From assembly GCA_963812885.1 (NCBI GenBank), contig CAWEWZ010000004.1, positions 1-64,000 on the forward strand: a stretch of DNA of 64,000 bases, written 5' to 3'. The notes under the pieces are model-generated. The model searched no databases. It was not told the DNA's origin and was given only the letters and a program-made list of their open reading frames with translations. Each line of letters opens with the position of its first letter. Position 1 is the stretch's first letter. A program made the translations under genes and the position numbers. This document shows positions 8,824-17,849 of the stretch, one piece after another. This DNA comes from Bog-756 sp963812885 (GTDB taxonomy: Bacteria; Actinomycetota; Acidimicrobiia; Acidimicrobiales; RAAP-2).

Positions 8824-9477
8824 ATGTCGCCACTCACCGAGACGCTGGCCCGCAGGGCGGTGGAACGTTCGGTGGCCGACCGGCACGCCGAGTACACCCA
8901 GGAGATGCGGCGCATCGTGGAGGCCACCTACGACCTCATCGAACGGACCGGCAGTCTCGATCCGTCGTTGCGGGACATCCTGGCCCACACCGGCCTTTCC
9001 ACCCAGGCCTTCTACCGGCTGTTCCGCTCGAAGGACGAGTTGTTCCTGGTGCTGCTGGACGATGGGCGCCGCACCCTGGTCGACTACCTCTCCGCCCGCA
9101 TGGCCACCGAACCGACCCCGGCCGCCCGGGTCCGGGCCTGGATCGAGGGGGTGCTGGCCCAGGCGTCGACCCGGCGTTCGGCCGACCGGACCCGTCCGTT
9201 CCTGGCCAACGAGGATCGTCTGTCCGAGCTGTTTCCCGACGAGCAGCGGGAGTCGGTGGACCTGCTGGTCGGTCTGCTGGCCGAACCCCTGGCCTCGCTG
9301 GCTCCGGCGGGAACGCCCGGCGAGACCGCCGACGCCGACGCCGAGGCCATCTACCGGCTGGTGTTCGGACTGCTCCATGCCCACCTGATCCAACGCACCC
9401 GGCCCTCGCCGGAGACCGTCGCTCACACCGTGCGGTTCTGCCTGCGCGGCGCCGGGGTGGCCGAGGGGTCGTCGTGA
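8824..9477 (+). CDS. TetR family transcriptional regulator
   Basis: 217 residues. The N-terminal helix-turn-helix is visible: 'RRIVEATYDLIERTGSLD', 'RDILAHTGLSTQAFYRLFRS', 'KDELFLVLLDDG'. The C-terminal ligand-binding half is helical and diverged. The ATG at 8824 is preceded by GCGAGGAG at normal spacing. The stop overlaps the GTG of the next cupin gene. Palindromes in its own promoter and in that of the oxidoreductase operon make it the likely repressor of the catabolic cluster. By family precedent the inducer could be an acyl-CoA or pathway intermediate. Confidence 0.88.
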   Translation: MSPLTETLARRAVERSVADRHAEYTQEMRRIVEATYDLIERTGSLDPSLRDILAHTGLSTQAFYRLFRSKDELFLVLLDDGRRTLVDYLSARMATEPTPAARVRAWIEGVLAQASTRRSADRTRPFLANEDRLSELFPDEQRESVDLLVGLLAEPLASLAPAGTPGETADADAEAIYRLVFGLLHAHLIQRTRPSPETVAHTVRFCLRGAGVAEGSS

Positions 9478-9794
9478 CCACGGAGCGTCAGCTCGGGCCG
9501 ATCGGCACCCGGATGTTGTTCGAGAACGACCGGGTTCGGGTGTGGGAGGTCCGCCTGGCTCCCGGGGAGCAGGGCGAGGTCCACCGCCATTCCCTCGACC
9601 ACCTGCTCATCCAAGTGGCCGGGGACCGGATCGCCGTGGTCCCCGAACCCGACACCGAAGGTCCGTTCCGCGACTACCTCGAGGCCGACGTCATCCCCGG
9701 GGCCGTGGTCGAGGTGGTCCGCGGGGGTGTCGAGGTGGCCCGCAACGTCGGGGCCGAACCGTACGTCGAGGTCATCGTCGAGATGAAGGACTGA
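9474..9794 (+). CDS. Small cupin-like protein, TetR operon
   Basis: 106 residues with a cupin-like beta-barrel pattern: 'VWEVRLAPGEQGEVHRHSLD' holds two His in the usual HxH position, followed by 'LLIQVAGDRIAVVPE'. The GTG start overlaps the TetR stop (GTGA), so the two are co-translated. Several actinobacterial catabolic loci pair a regulator with a small cupin. The function here is unknown; it could act on, or sense, the pathway substrate. Confidence 0.75.
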   Translation: MTTERQLGPIGTRMLFENDRVRVWEVRLAPGEQGEVHRHSLDHLLIQVAGDRIAVVPEPDTEGPFRDYLEADVIPGAVVEVVRGGVEVARNVGAEPYVEVIVEMKD

Positions 9795-9800
9795 CCGCCC

Positions 9801-11337
9801 TCAGTCCAGCGCCATGTCGAAGGCCTCGGCGAACCCGTCCTCCTCCGTCGACTCGAGCGGATGCGTCTCGACTGCGGGGGCCGGTGTCGGGGTTCGCATG
9901 ATCACCAGGATCACCACCAGACCCAAGGCCAGGAAGATGGCCGACCCGGTGAGGGACCGTGACACGGCGTAGGCCAGGTCGTGCTGGGCGGCCGTGCGGA
10001 TCGAGCCAACACCCGTCGGGTGGTGGGCGGCGGTGCGGCTGGCCGCCGCGAACACGGTGACCAGAATGCCGAGGCCGAGCGATCCGCCGAGCTGCTGGGC
10101 CACGTTGACCAGTCCCGAGGCGGCACCGGCGTCCTTCGGCTGCACGCCGGCGATCCCGGCCGTGGTCAGGGGGACGAGAGCCGATCCGATGCCGATGCCG
10201 AGCAGGGCCATGGGCACGACGATGGACGGGAAGAACGGGGTGTCGGCCGAGAGCCGGCTCAACCAGGCCATGCCCACGAAGGCCACGAACACACCGCCGG
10301 CCAGCAACCGGATCGTCCCGATGCGGGGTCACCAATCTGGGCATGATCCGGGCGGCGGCGAACATCACCGCGGTCACCGGGAGGAAGGCGAGCCCCGACA
10401 GCAGTGGGCTGTAGCCCATGACCCCTTGGAAGAACTGGGTCATGAAGAAGAACATGGCGAACATGCCGCTGACCACCAGCATGCGGGCGACGTAGGAACC
10501 TGTCCGCTCGCGGTCGGCGAAGAGGTGGAGCGGTGTGATCGGCTGCTCGGCCCGCAGTTCGGTGGCCACGAAGGCGGAGAGCAGTGCCGCGCTGGCCACG
10601 AACGAGGCGACGGTGACCGGATTGCCCCATCCGGTGGAGGCCGCCCGCACGAACCCGTAGACCAGGGTGGTCATCCCGAGGGTCGAGGTGATCGCCCCGG
10701 TGAGATCGAACCGACCGGGTCGACGTTCGGTCTCGGGCAGGTAGCGCGGGGCCAGACCGATCAGGACGATGCCGATGGGCACGTTGATGAACAGTCCCCA
10801 CCGCCACGAGATCCAGGTGGTCAACATGCCGCCCAACACCAGGCCGATGCTGCCTCCGCCGCCGGCCACCGCGCTGTAGGCACCGACGGCCCGGGTCCGA
10901 TCCGGTCCCTCGCGGAAGCTGATCTGGAGGAGGGCGAGGGTGGACGGCGCGGCGATGGCCGCGCCGATCCCCTGTACGGCCCGGGCGGCCAACAGCCAGG
11001 TGGAGGACTGGGCCAGGCCTCCCATCAGCGAGGCGAAGGTGAACAGGGCGATGCCGGCCACGAAGACCTTGCGCCGGCCGAGGATGTCGCCGGCCCGGGC
11101 GCCGAGCAGGAGCAGTCCGCCGAAGGTCAGGGTGTAGGCGTTCTGTACCCAGGAGAGGCCGGTGGGGGAGAAGTGCAGCGCCCGGTGGATGTCGGGCAGG
11201 GCGGTGATGACGATGGTGGCGTCGAGGATGATCATCAGGTAGGTGGACAGGATGATGCCGAGGACCACCGTCGGATTGCGGGTCGGGCGGGGCTCGGAGG
11301 GAGGCGTCGGGGCGCGTTGGGTCAGGGTGGAGGTCAT
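9801..11337 (-). CDS. MFS drug exporter, DHA2 (EmrB/QacA) type (one frame break)
   Basis: About 511 residues after repair, the length of 14-helix DHA2 proton-driven exporters. Motifs include 'LDATIVITALPDIHRAL' in helix 1, 'GRRKVFVAGIALFTFAS' (motif A) and 'RAVQGIGAAIAAPSTLAL'. Reading changes frame near 10325-10328, where one extra base in a G4 run separates 'ARIMPRLVT' from 'IGTIRLLAGGVFVAFVG'; the C-terminal frame then runs intact to 9801. It is divergent from the TetR gene at 11470, with three palindromes between, the usual layout of a drug-inducible pump. Confidence 0.87.
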
Positions 11338-11380
11338 CAGTTGGAACTTCCGTTCGGTGAGGTGGAGCTGGTGATAAAGT

Positions 11381-11440
11381 GGAGGCGCCCTCCACAAGTA
11401 AGTGGAGGTTGACTCCGTTTACTATACGGAGGTAGCCTCC
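11381..11440. promoter_or_regulatory. Three tandem operators GGAGGNNNCCTCC
   Basis: Three 13-bp units, at 11381-11393 (GGAGG-CGC-CCTCC, extended to 7-bp arms GTGGAGG/CCTCCAC), 11404-11416 (GGAGG-TTG-ACTCC, one mismatch) and 11428-11440 (GGAGG-TAG-CCTCC). Start-to-start distances are 23 and 24 bases, about two helical turns. They lie between the MFS exporter and the divergent TetR gene and are the expected binding sites of that TetR. Confidence 0.65.
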
Positions 11441-11449
11441 ATTTTGCAA
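11421..11449 (-). promoter_or_regulatory. Promoter of the MFS exporter
   Basis: On the minus strand, -35 TTGCAA (11444-11449) and -10 TATAGT (11421-11426) are 17 bases apart. Operator unit 3 (11428-11440) fills the spacer, and units 1 and 2 lie downstream in the mRNA leader, so a bound repressor would block transcription. Confidence 0.6.
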
Positions 11450-11469
11450 CTCTTGAAGAAAATTCGCCA

Positions 11470-12069
11470 ATGACCAGCCCCGATGCCTCCACCCAATTGC
11501 TCGCCCGCCGGCCGAAGCGCAGTGACGCCCGGAGGAACTACGACAAACTGATCGCCGCTGCCCGGGCCGCGTTCACCGACGACGGCAAGTCGGCCTCCCT
11601 CGAGGACATCGCCCGCCGGGCCGGCGTGGGGATCGGCACCCTCTACCGGCACTTCCCGACCCGACAGGACCTGATCATGGCCGTCTACCTCGAGGAGGTC
11701 GACGCCCTGAGCCAATCGGCCCTCGACCTGGCCGGCGAGCCCCCCTGGGAGGCCCTCGTGGCCTGGATCCACCGGTTCGTGGACTACCTGGCCACCAAGC
11801 AGGCGCTGGCCGAGGAGCTGCTGGCCTACAACGAACGCAACGCCGACGTCTTCAAGTCCTGCCGGGCGAGCCTGTACGCCGGTGGTCAGCCGCTGCTCGA
11901 GCGGGCCCAGCAGGCCCACCTGGTTCGGTCCGACACCGACATCGCCGACGTCATCCAGTTGGTCGTGGGCATCGCCAAGATCCAGACCGCCGAGCCGGAG
12001 CAATTGGACCGGCTCCTCGACATGGCCCTCGACGGACTCCGGTACCAGGGGGCCACCGCCTCGGTCTGA
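11470..12069 (+). CDS. TetR family transcriptional regulator of the MFS exporter
   Basis: 199 residues. The helix-turn-helix is 'YDKLIAAARAAFTDDG' through 'EDIARRAGVGIGTLYRHFPT', followed by 'RQDLIMAVYLEEVDALSQSA'; the C-terminal part resembles the domain common in actinobacterial drug-pump repressors. ATG at 11470 is the first in-frame start after the operator region. Its position, divergent from a DHA2 pump with repeated palindromes between, argues that it represses both itself and the pump until it binds a toxic ligand. Confidence 0.9.
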   Translation: MTSPDASTQLLARRPKRSDARRNYDKLIAAARAAFTDDGKSASLEDIARRAGVGIGTLYRHFPTRQDLIMAVYLEEVDALSQSALDLAGEPPWEALVAWIHRFVDYLATKQALAEELLAYNERNADVFKSCRASLYAGGQPLLERAQQAHLVRSDTDIADVIQLVVGIAKIQTAEPEQLDRLLDMALDGLRYQGATASV

Positions 12070-12110
12070 ACCGCGCCTGCTTCAGTCGGCGTCGGTGACG
12101 AGCGGTTGGA

Positions 12111-13030
12111 TCAGGACCGGCTGGGGGCGATGACCGAGGTCCCGTAGCGCTCCAGGCCCTCGAGGGACTGGGACAGCGACCCGCCCGGGACCGACACGCC
12201 GGCCCAGGTCACCCCCAACTTGGCCAGGTCGTCCAGCGCCGGCCATGTGGGCGTCGGCGTCGAAGTCGCCGTCGAGGCGGCCGCCGACCGGTGTGCCGAA
12301 GGCGACATCGATGTCCGATCGGTCACGGCCCTCCTCGTCGACGAACTGCCAGAGCTCGTCGAGCATGACGGCCAGATCGTCGACCGATTCGAGGGGCGGC
12401 GTCTTGGTGGTCGTCGACAGGCTCCTCGGCGCCGGGAACGGCGTCCAGCCGTCGCCGTAACCGGGCCACCCGGCGCCGGGACATCCGACTGTTCCCGCCG
12501 ATCCAGATCGGCGGTGCGGTCCGGGGCTTCGGATTGGCGGTCAACCCTTTGGCGTCGATGCCGATGCCCTCGAAGGAGAAGTCGTCCTGGGTCCACATCC
12601 CGCGCAGGACCTCGATGGCCTGATCGAACAGGGCGTTGCGCTGTTCGAAATCGATACCCAGGCCCCGGTACTCGCCCCGCAGGTAGCCGGTGGCCACGGC
12701 CAGGGTGAAGCGCTCCTCGGACAACATCGAGATGGTGGACACCGTCTTGGCCACGATGAGGGGATGGCGGTAGGGGAGCACCACGATGTTCGGGATCAGG
12801 CGGATGCGTTCGGTGACCGCGGCGCAGAAGGTGAGGGCCACGAACGGGTCCAACGCGTCGTGGCCGCCGGCGTTCAGCCACTTCTCGGTCGGCGCCGGGT
12901 GGTCGGTGAAGCCGATGCCGTCGAATCCCGATGCTTCCGCGGTGCGGGCGAACCGGGTGATGGCCTCCCGGCTCATGAGCTCGGGGCTGGCGGGATGGGT
13001 GATCAGGGGGTAGGTCACCGAGAATTTCAT
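12111..13030 (-). CDS. LLM class (F420-type) oxidoreductase (two frame breaks)
   Basis: About 305 residues after repair. Luciferase-like monooxygenase features are 'FARTAEASGFDGIGFTDHP', 'VTERIRLIPNIVVLPYRHP', 'RFTLAVATGYLRGEYRGLG' and 'APPIWIGGNS'. The frame changes at 12459-12460 (extra base; the other frame continues 'YGDGWTPFPAPRSL') and again near 12239-12242 (continuing 'ALDDLAKLGVTWAGVSVPG'). Actinobacterial members usually use coenzyme F420 to reduce or oxidise diverse substrates; use of F420 here is inferred from family and lineage. No partner gene is evident. Confidence 0.82.
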
Positions 13031-13070
13031 GGTGGGTTGACCCTAATACGGCCCGCCCGGGGCGGCCCGC

Positions 13071-14331
13071 TCAGAACCCGGTGCCGCTCCTCGGTGCCGG
13101 CCGGGTGGCGAGCAGGGCATCGGCCACGGCCAGGCTGCCGGCCCGCAGTTCCTCGATGCGGCCACCGGCGGCCAGGAGTGAGGCCGGGAAACCGCCCATG
13201 TACAGCGATCCGAGGGCGGGGAGGCCGAGTCGGAGATCGGCGTCCTCGCCCCGGGCCCGGCGGCACGCCGCTCCGTCGGTGCCGGCCTCGAGCACCCAGC
13301 GTCCCGACGCGGGGTCGGACTCTCCCCCGGACGACGACGGTGGGAGGACGTCGAGGACCAGTCGACCCTCGGCCTGGTAGCCGCGGGCCTCGAAGGCGGC
13401 CGCGGTGTCGAGGATCCTGACGTAGAGCCGGTCCTCGACGGCCACCGTCCGCAACTGGCGGGGATCGGCCAGGCGCCAACGGATCGGTTCGTCCACCGGA
13501 CTGCGCTTGACGTTGACCTGGCCGACCAGGTCGAGGTCGAGCACGAAGCGCCAGAGCGCGGCCTCGACCTCAGGGGTCGTGCCCCGCAGTTCCTCGACTG
13601 TGATCCTGACCCGCTCGCCCTGGAAGACGTTGGCTTCCGGGCCGGACCGGTACAGGACGTAGCCGTCGTCGGCCACCGCGTGGAACCGGGCCGAGCCGCC
13701 CTCCCGGTGGTGCGGGAGGTCGGCCAGGAGCTGGTTCCAGTAGGCCGGGCTGCGGTCGACCTCGCCGGCCCGGGTCCGGCGCTGCCGGTCGAAGAGCTCG
13801 GGCAGGAGCTTGGTGGCCTCGTCCTTGTCGACGAGCGCGAGCCCGAGCGGGAGGCGCCGGGACGGCGAACGCCGAGGCCCGGCTGTCGATTGCGTATTCG
13901 GCCAGGTTGGCGGCCAACCCGTACCCGAACCTCCCGTAGATGATCGATTCGGAGGCCTCGAGCCCGGCGATCGCCTCGCCCCGTTGGCGGGCGTCCTCGT
14001 GCATGGCGGCCATCAACCGGCTCAGGAGGCCCTGGCGCCGGTGGGTGGGGTGGACCCCGACGGCGCTGACTCCGGCCATCGGAATGGTCGGGCAGCCCTG
14101 TCCGGGCGCGGCGGGAAGGGTGACGTCCAGGCTGTAGATGCACGCGTTGCCGGCCAGCCGGTCGCCGGCGTCCACCACCCACGCCCGATCGAGCTCGACC
14201 TTGGTCGCCCACAACTCGTGGTCGGTCACCTGGTCGGGATCGCCGGCGAACGGTTCGAGGAACGGCACCATCACCGATCGCCGGAACGCCGAGGCCTCGT
14301 CCGGCCGAATCTTTCGGACGACGGGATCCAT
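13071..14331 (-). CDS. Eis-like GNAT N-acetyltransferase (one frame break)
   Basis: About 419 residues after repair, the length of the Eis family (two GNAT domains and a sterol-carrier-like tail). The acetyl-CoA loop is in 'VGVHPTHRRQGLLSRLMAAM', preceded by 'TIPMAGVSAVG' and followed by 'ESIIYGRFGYGLA'. The N-terminal and C-terminal parts lie in different frames joined near 13858-13861; with one base removed it reads 'FAVPRLPLGLALVDKDEATK' and on to 'GYVLYRSGPEANV'. Eis proteins acetylate amines, including aminoglycosides; the target here is unknown. ATG at 14331. Confidence 0.82.
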
Positions 14332-14458
14332 CACGCCAGTCTGCCCACACCGGGTCGGGGCCGCCAGCGCGGGTTGTCCCCGTCGCCGTCCTCGTCCACA
14401 ACGTCGACGCCGCCAGGCAGGCGGCCCGGTCACGGGCATCTCCTGGCACAATGGCGCA

Positions 14459-15187
14459 GTGCCGGAGAACCACTTCGACGGGGCGGTCGCCGCCGGGTAC
14501 GACCTCGACACGGAGATATCCGCCCCGGCGGCTGTCGACCCGGTCGTGGAGTTCCTCGCCGACCTGGCCGGCCAAGGGAGCGCCCTCGAGCTGGCCATCG
14601 GCACCGGTCGCATCGGGTTACCGCTCAGCCAACGGGGTGTTCCCGTCTCCGGCATCGATCTGTCCCCGGCCATGGTGGCGCAATTGGAGGCCAAGCCCGG
14701 GGCGGACGCCATCACCGTGGCCATCGGCGACTTCACCTCGACCGTCGTGGACGGATCCTTTGCCCTCGTCTACCTGGTCTACAACACGATCCAGAACGTG
14801 ACGACGCAGGACGAGCAGGTCGAATGCTTCCGGAACGCCTCCCGGCATCTCGAACCCGGCGGCTGCTTCGTGATCGAAGTGGAGATCCCGCCGCTGCGAC
14901 GGCTCCCGCCCGGCGAGCGGGTTCGGGCATTCACGCTCACGCCGACCCACCTCGGATTCGACGAGTTCGACGTCGCCACCCAGCGAGGGGTGTCGCACCA
15001 CTACTTCGTGGCCGACGGCAGAGGCGGGGTGTTCTCCATGCCCTATCGCTTTGTGTGGCCGTCGGAGCTCGACCTGATGGCGCGGATCGCCGGCCTGGAG
15101 TTGCGCGAGCGCTGGGGCGGCTGGCACCGGGAGCCGTTCACCAACGACAGCGGGAAGCACATCTCGGTGTGGGAGAAGACGACGTAG
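14459..15187 (+). CDS. Class I SAM-dependent methyltransferase
   Basis: 242 residues. The SAM-binding motif I is 'ALELAIGTGRIGLPLSQRG', followed by 'VSGIDLSPAMVAQLE' and 'VYLVYNTIQNVTTQDEQVEC', typical of small-molecule methyltransferases annotated in actinobacteria. The GTG at 14459 is preferred because the conserved 'NHFDGAVAAGYD' begins there. A CACAAT hexamer six bases upstream could be a -10 for a leaderless mRNA. The gene stands alone between divergent and convergent neighbours. Substrate unknown. Confidence 0.8.
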   Translation: MPENHFDGAVAAGYDLDTEISAPAAVDPVVEFLADLAGQGSALELAIGTGRIGLPLSQRGVPVSGIDLSPAMVAQLEAKPGADAITVAIGDFTSTVVDGSFALVYLVYNTIQNVTTQDEQVECFRNASRHLEPGGCFVIEVEIPPLRRLPPGERVRAFTLTPTHLGFDEFDVATQRGVSHHYFVADGRGGVFSMPYRFVWPSELDLMARIAGLELRERWGGWHREPFTNDSGKHISVWEKTT

Positions 15188-15204
15188 CGTCCCGGGTGCG
15201 ACCC

Positions 15205-16125
15205 CTACGGGATCAGGACGATCTTGCCTCGGGTGTGGCGCTTCTCGAGCTCCTCGTAGGCCTCGCGGACCTGGTCGAGCCGATAGGTCGCGGCGATGGG
15301 GACGATGATCCGACCGGAGGCCACGTGTTCGGCCATCTCGGCCAGCACCTCGGCGCTCGACGCCGTCCCGCTCCCCTCGGCTTTGGCCCCGACTTCGGAT
15401 GCCGCCTGCCAGGCGATGATCGTGTCGATGCGTTCCGGCGCCACCCCGAGCTCGACGGCCAACCGCACGTACTCCTCGCCGAAGGTGTCGATGAAGGCGT
15501 CGACACCGTCCGGGACCACGCCGCGGATCCGGTCGGCCAGCCCGTCGCCGTAGGCCACCGGCGTGACGCCGAGCGAGCGGAGCCAATCGTGGTTGGCCTC
15601 CGAGGCGATTCCGACCGCGGCCGCACCCCGCACCTGAACGAGCTGCACGGTGATCGAGCCGACACCGCCGGCCGCAGCCGAGACCACCACCGTGTCGCCG
15701 GGGCCGGCCCCGACGGCGCCGACCGCGGCATAGGCGGTGACGCCGACGACGAACAGGGAGCCGGCCACCTCCCAGGAGAGGGCGGCTGGCTTGGGCACCA
15801 GGTGGTCCTCGGGGCCGACGATGTACTGGGCGTGGCTGGCCCGCCGGTCGGTCCAACCGAGCACCTCGTCCCCGACGGCGAAGGAGCTGACCTCCGTTCC
15901 GATCTCGGTCACCACCCCGGCGAAGTCGGAGCCCTCGCCCGAGGGGAACGTGGCCGGGAACCTCGAGTCCAGGAGTCCCTTGCGGATGGAGGCCTCACCG
16001 GGGTTGATCCCCGCGGCCCGCACCTCCACCACGACCTCGCCCGCCGGCGGGTGGGGGACGTCCACGTCGGCGATGTACAGGACATCGCGGTCCCCGTACC
16101 GGTCGAACCTCACCGCCTTGGCCAT
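15205..16125 (-). CDS. Zinc-independent quinone oxidoreductase / MDR family alcohol dehydrogenase
   Basis: 306 residues of the medium-chain dehydrogenase/reductase superfamily. The GroES-like domain has 'VRAAGINPGEASIRKG' and 'GSDFAGVVTEIG'; the Rossmann domain has 'VVVSAAAGGVGSITVQLVQ'. The cysteines that bind structural or catalytic zinc are absent, as in NADPH:quinone reductases. It probably reduces quinones or enones with NADPH. The stop lies 18 bases from that of the convergent methyltransferase. No regulator is evident. Confidence 0.85.
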   Translation of the reverse strand: MAKAVRFDRYGDRDVLYIADVDVPHPPAGEVVVEVRAAGINPGEASIRKGLLDSRFPATFPSGEGSDFAGVVTEIGTEVSSFAVGDEVLGWTDRRASHAQYIVGPEDHLVPKPAALSWEVAGSLFVVGVTAYAAVGAVGAGPGDTVVVSAAAGGVGSITVQLVQVRGAAAVGIASEANHDWLRSLGVTPVAYGDGLADRIRGVVPDGVDAFIDTFGEEYVRLAVELGVAPERIDTIIAWQAASEVGAKAEGSGTASSAEVLAEMAEHVASGRIIVPIAATYRLDQVREAYEELEKRHTRGKIVLIP

Positions 16126-16173
16126 GGAGCCCGACCTACCGACCGCGGCCCGCTGGCCCGCCAGGCGGTCGCA

Positions 16174-17034
16174 TCAATCCGATCCTCGCAGGACGTCGAC
16201 CGCGGCGAGGTCGTCGTCTCCATGCCCGGCGGCCACGGTGCGGCCGAGGCGGTCACGGACGACCTCGAGCAGCGGACTCAGGCCGGCGGAAGTGCGGGCC
16301 AGGTCCACATCCTTGAGGGCCAGCTGCACCGCGAACCCCGGCTCGAAGGAGTGCTCGTCCATGAGCCGCATCTTCTGCAGCGCGTAGGGCATGGCCAGCG
16401 GTCCGGCTTCGAGGGCCCCGGCGAAGGCGGCGTGGCTGATATCCAGCGAATCGCACAGGGCGAGCACGTCGCTCATGGCCACGGTCGCTGCCGTCATCCA
16501 GGCGTTGACGACCAGCTTGAGTGAGCTGCCCTCCACGCCGGTACCGACGTGGAGTACCGAGGAGCCGAGGGCGTCGAGCACCGGACGCGCCAGGTCGAGG
16601 GCCTTTTCGTCACCGGCCACCAGCCAGACGAGCTTGCCCTGCCGGGCGGGGGCGGTGCTTCCTGAAACGGGGGCATCGAGAAAGGCGACGTCGTGCTCGC
16701 CGGCCAGAACGGCCAGCGACCGGGCGTGCTCGGGGCCGATGGTGCTGGCCTGCACCCAGACGGCGTCGCTGCCCACGTCCTCGATGGCCTCGTCCATCAC
16801 CTCGGCGACGGCATCACCGTCGCGGAGCACGGTGACGACGGTCGGCGCCCCGGCAACGGCCTCGCCCAACCAGTCGACGGCCGTGACGCCAGTGGATTGG
16901 GCGGCGGCGGAGTGGGCCCGTTCGGGGGTGCGGTTCCACAGTCGAACGTCGAACCCGGTCTCACCGAGGCGCGCCGCCATCGCCGCGCCGAGGGCGCCCG
17001 CTCCGAGCACGGTGACGGATGGTCGTGGGGGCAT
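16174..17034 (-). CDS. NAD(P)-dependent beta-hydroxyacid dehydrogenase (3-hydroxyisobutyrate dehydrogenase-like)
   Basis: 286 residues. The N-terminal NAD motif is 'VTVLGAGALGAAMAARLGE', the substrate motif 'FLDAPVSGSTAPARQGKL' and the catalytic lysine lies in 'GSSLKLVVNAWM' near residue 170. The C-terminal all-helical domain follows. Members oxidise 3-hydroxyisobutyrate, tartronate semialdehyde or related acids, or act as imine reductases; which applies cannot be told. ATG at 17034; the open frame upstream is low-quality sequence. Confidence 0.87.
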   Translation of the reverse strand: MPPRPSVTVLGAGALGAAMAARLGETGFDVRLWNRTPERAHSAAAQSTGVTAVDWLGEAVAGAPTVVTVLRDGDAVAEVMDEAIEDVGSDAVWVQASTIGPEHARSLAVLAGEHDVAFLDAPVSGSTAPARQGKLVWLVAGDEKALDLARPVLDALGSSVLHVGTGVEGSSLKLVVNAWMTAATVAMSDVLALCDSLDISHAAFAGALEAGPLAMPYALQKMRLMDEHSFEPGFAVQLALKDVDLARTSAGLSPLLEVVRDRLGRTVAAGHGDDDLAAVDVLRGSD

Positions 17035-17281
17035 GGTGACTCGCTTCCTGCGCAGCGCGCAGCCCCAGAGTGGCTGCCGGTCCGTTCGCCGCGTCGCGGT
17101 CCGATCGGAGCCCACACTAACGGCGGGCGACGCCACCCGCACCCGGGCGACGGCATCGCCTCCGGTGGGGGGCGCCTTCAAGGATCCACGTTGCCGGTAC
17201 CGGATAGGGCCGCTGACGACGTCCCCGGGTGGGAGTGTTGCCGGCCCGTCGGGAGCCCGGTAGCGGACAGAGGAGCGTGGA

Positions 17282-17422
17282 TTGGCGATCCGATCACGGT
17301 CGGGCTGCGGTGTGCTCGTGGCCGTTTCGGTGGCCGCCGGCTGCTCGACGACGTCGACGGTGGTGACCGGTCGGGAGCTGCCCGCCGGCAAGGATCTGAA
17401 CGACGGGAGAGTCTCGCTCTAA
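17282..17422 (+). CDS. Probable 46-residue lipoprotein
   Basis: A short open frame from TTG 17282 with AGAGGAG centred about 10 bases upstream. The protein opens with basic residues 'AIRSRSGCG', a hydrophobic core 'VLVAVSVAAG' and a lipobox-like 'VAAGC', then 'STTSTVVTG' and about 20 more residues. This is the layout of a small secreted lipoprotein anchored at Cys ~21. It ends 31 bases before the VOC gene at 17454. It may be real, or the front of a gene broken by an indel. I recognise no homologue. Confidence 0.45.
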   Translation: MAIRSRSGCGVLVAVSVAAGCSTTSTVVTGRELPAGKDLNDGRVSL

Positions 17423-17453
17423 CTTGAGACCACCAGTCGAAGGAGGAGAGCCC

Positions 17454-17849
17454 ATGCCCGAATTTCCGACCATCACCCACGTAGCCCTGACGGTGAGCGA
17501 TCTCTCCGACAGCGTCCCGTGGTACGAGCGGCTCTTCGGCTCCAAACCCGTGCTCGACGAGGACACCGGCCCGTTCCGGCATGTGGTCTGGCTGCTCGGG
17601 GGACAGACCCTGGTCGGGCTCCACCAGTTCCCCGACCCCGCCGACAGCGCACCCTTCAACGAACGCCGACTGGGCCTGGACCATCTGGCGTTCGCCTGCG
17701 CCGACCATGGTGAGCTCGAGCAGTGGGAGGGGCGGCTGAACGAGCTCGGCATCCCCCACGGCGGGATCGTCGAAGCACCCTACGGGTCGGGGCTCTCGTT
17801 CCGTGACCCGGACAACATCGCCCTCGAGTTCTTCGCTCCGCCCTCCTGA
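17454..17849 (+). CDS. VOC (glyoxalase/bleomycin-resistance) family protein
   Basis: 131 residues, a vicinal-oxygen-chelate fold of two beta-alpha-beta-beta-beta units: 'ITHVALTVSDLSDSVPWYER' and 'LDHLAFACADHGELEQWEG', ending 'SFRDPDNIALEFFAPPS'. Candidate metal ligands are His in 'THVAL', His in 'LDHLAF' and the Glu in 'ALEFF'. AAGGAGGAG lies just upstream of ATG 17454, a strong ribosome site. Function within VOC (isomerase, dioxygenase, resistance) is not decided by sequence. Confidence 0.87.
   Translation: MPEFPTITHVALTVSDLSDSVPWYERLFGSKPVLDEDTGPFRHVVWLLGGQTLVGLHQFPDPADSAPFNERRLGLDHLAFACADHGELEQWEGRLNELGIPHGGIVEAPYGSGLSFRDPDNIALEFFAPPS

Noticed and set aside
7356..9473. Long plus-strand open frame running into the small cupin gene
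   Set aside because: Only the last 106 codons (from GTG 9474) are conserved; the rest is antisense to the acyl-CoA synthetase and out of frame with the TetR gene.
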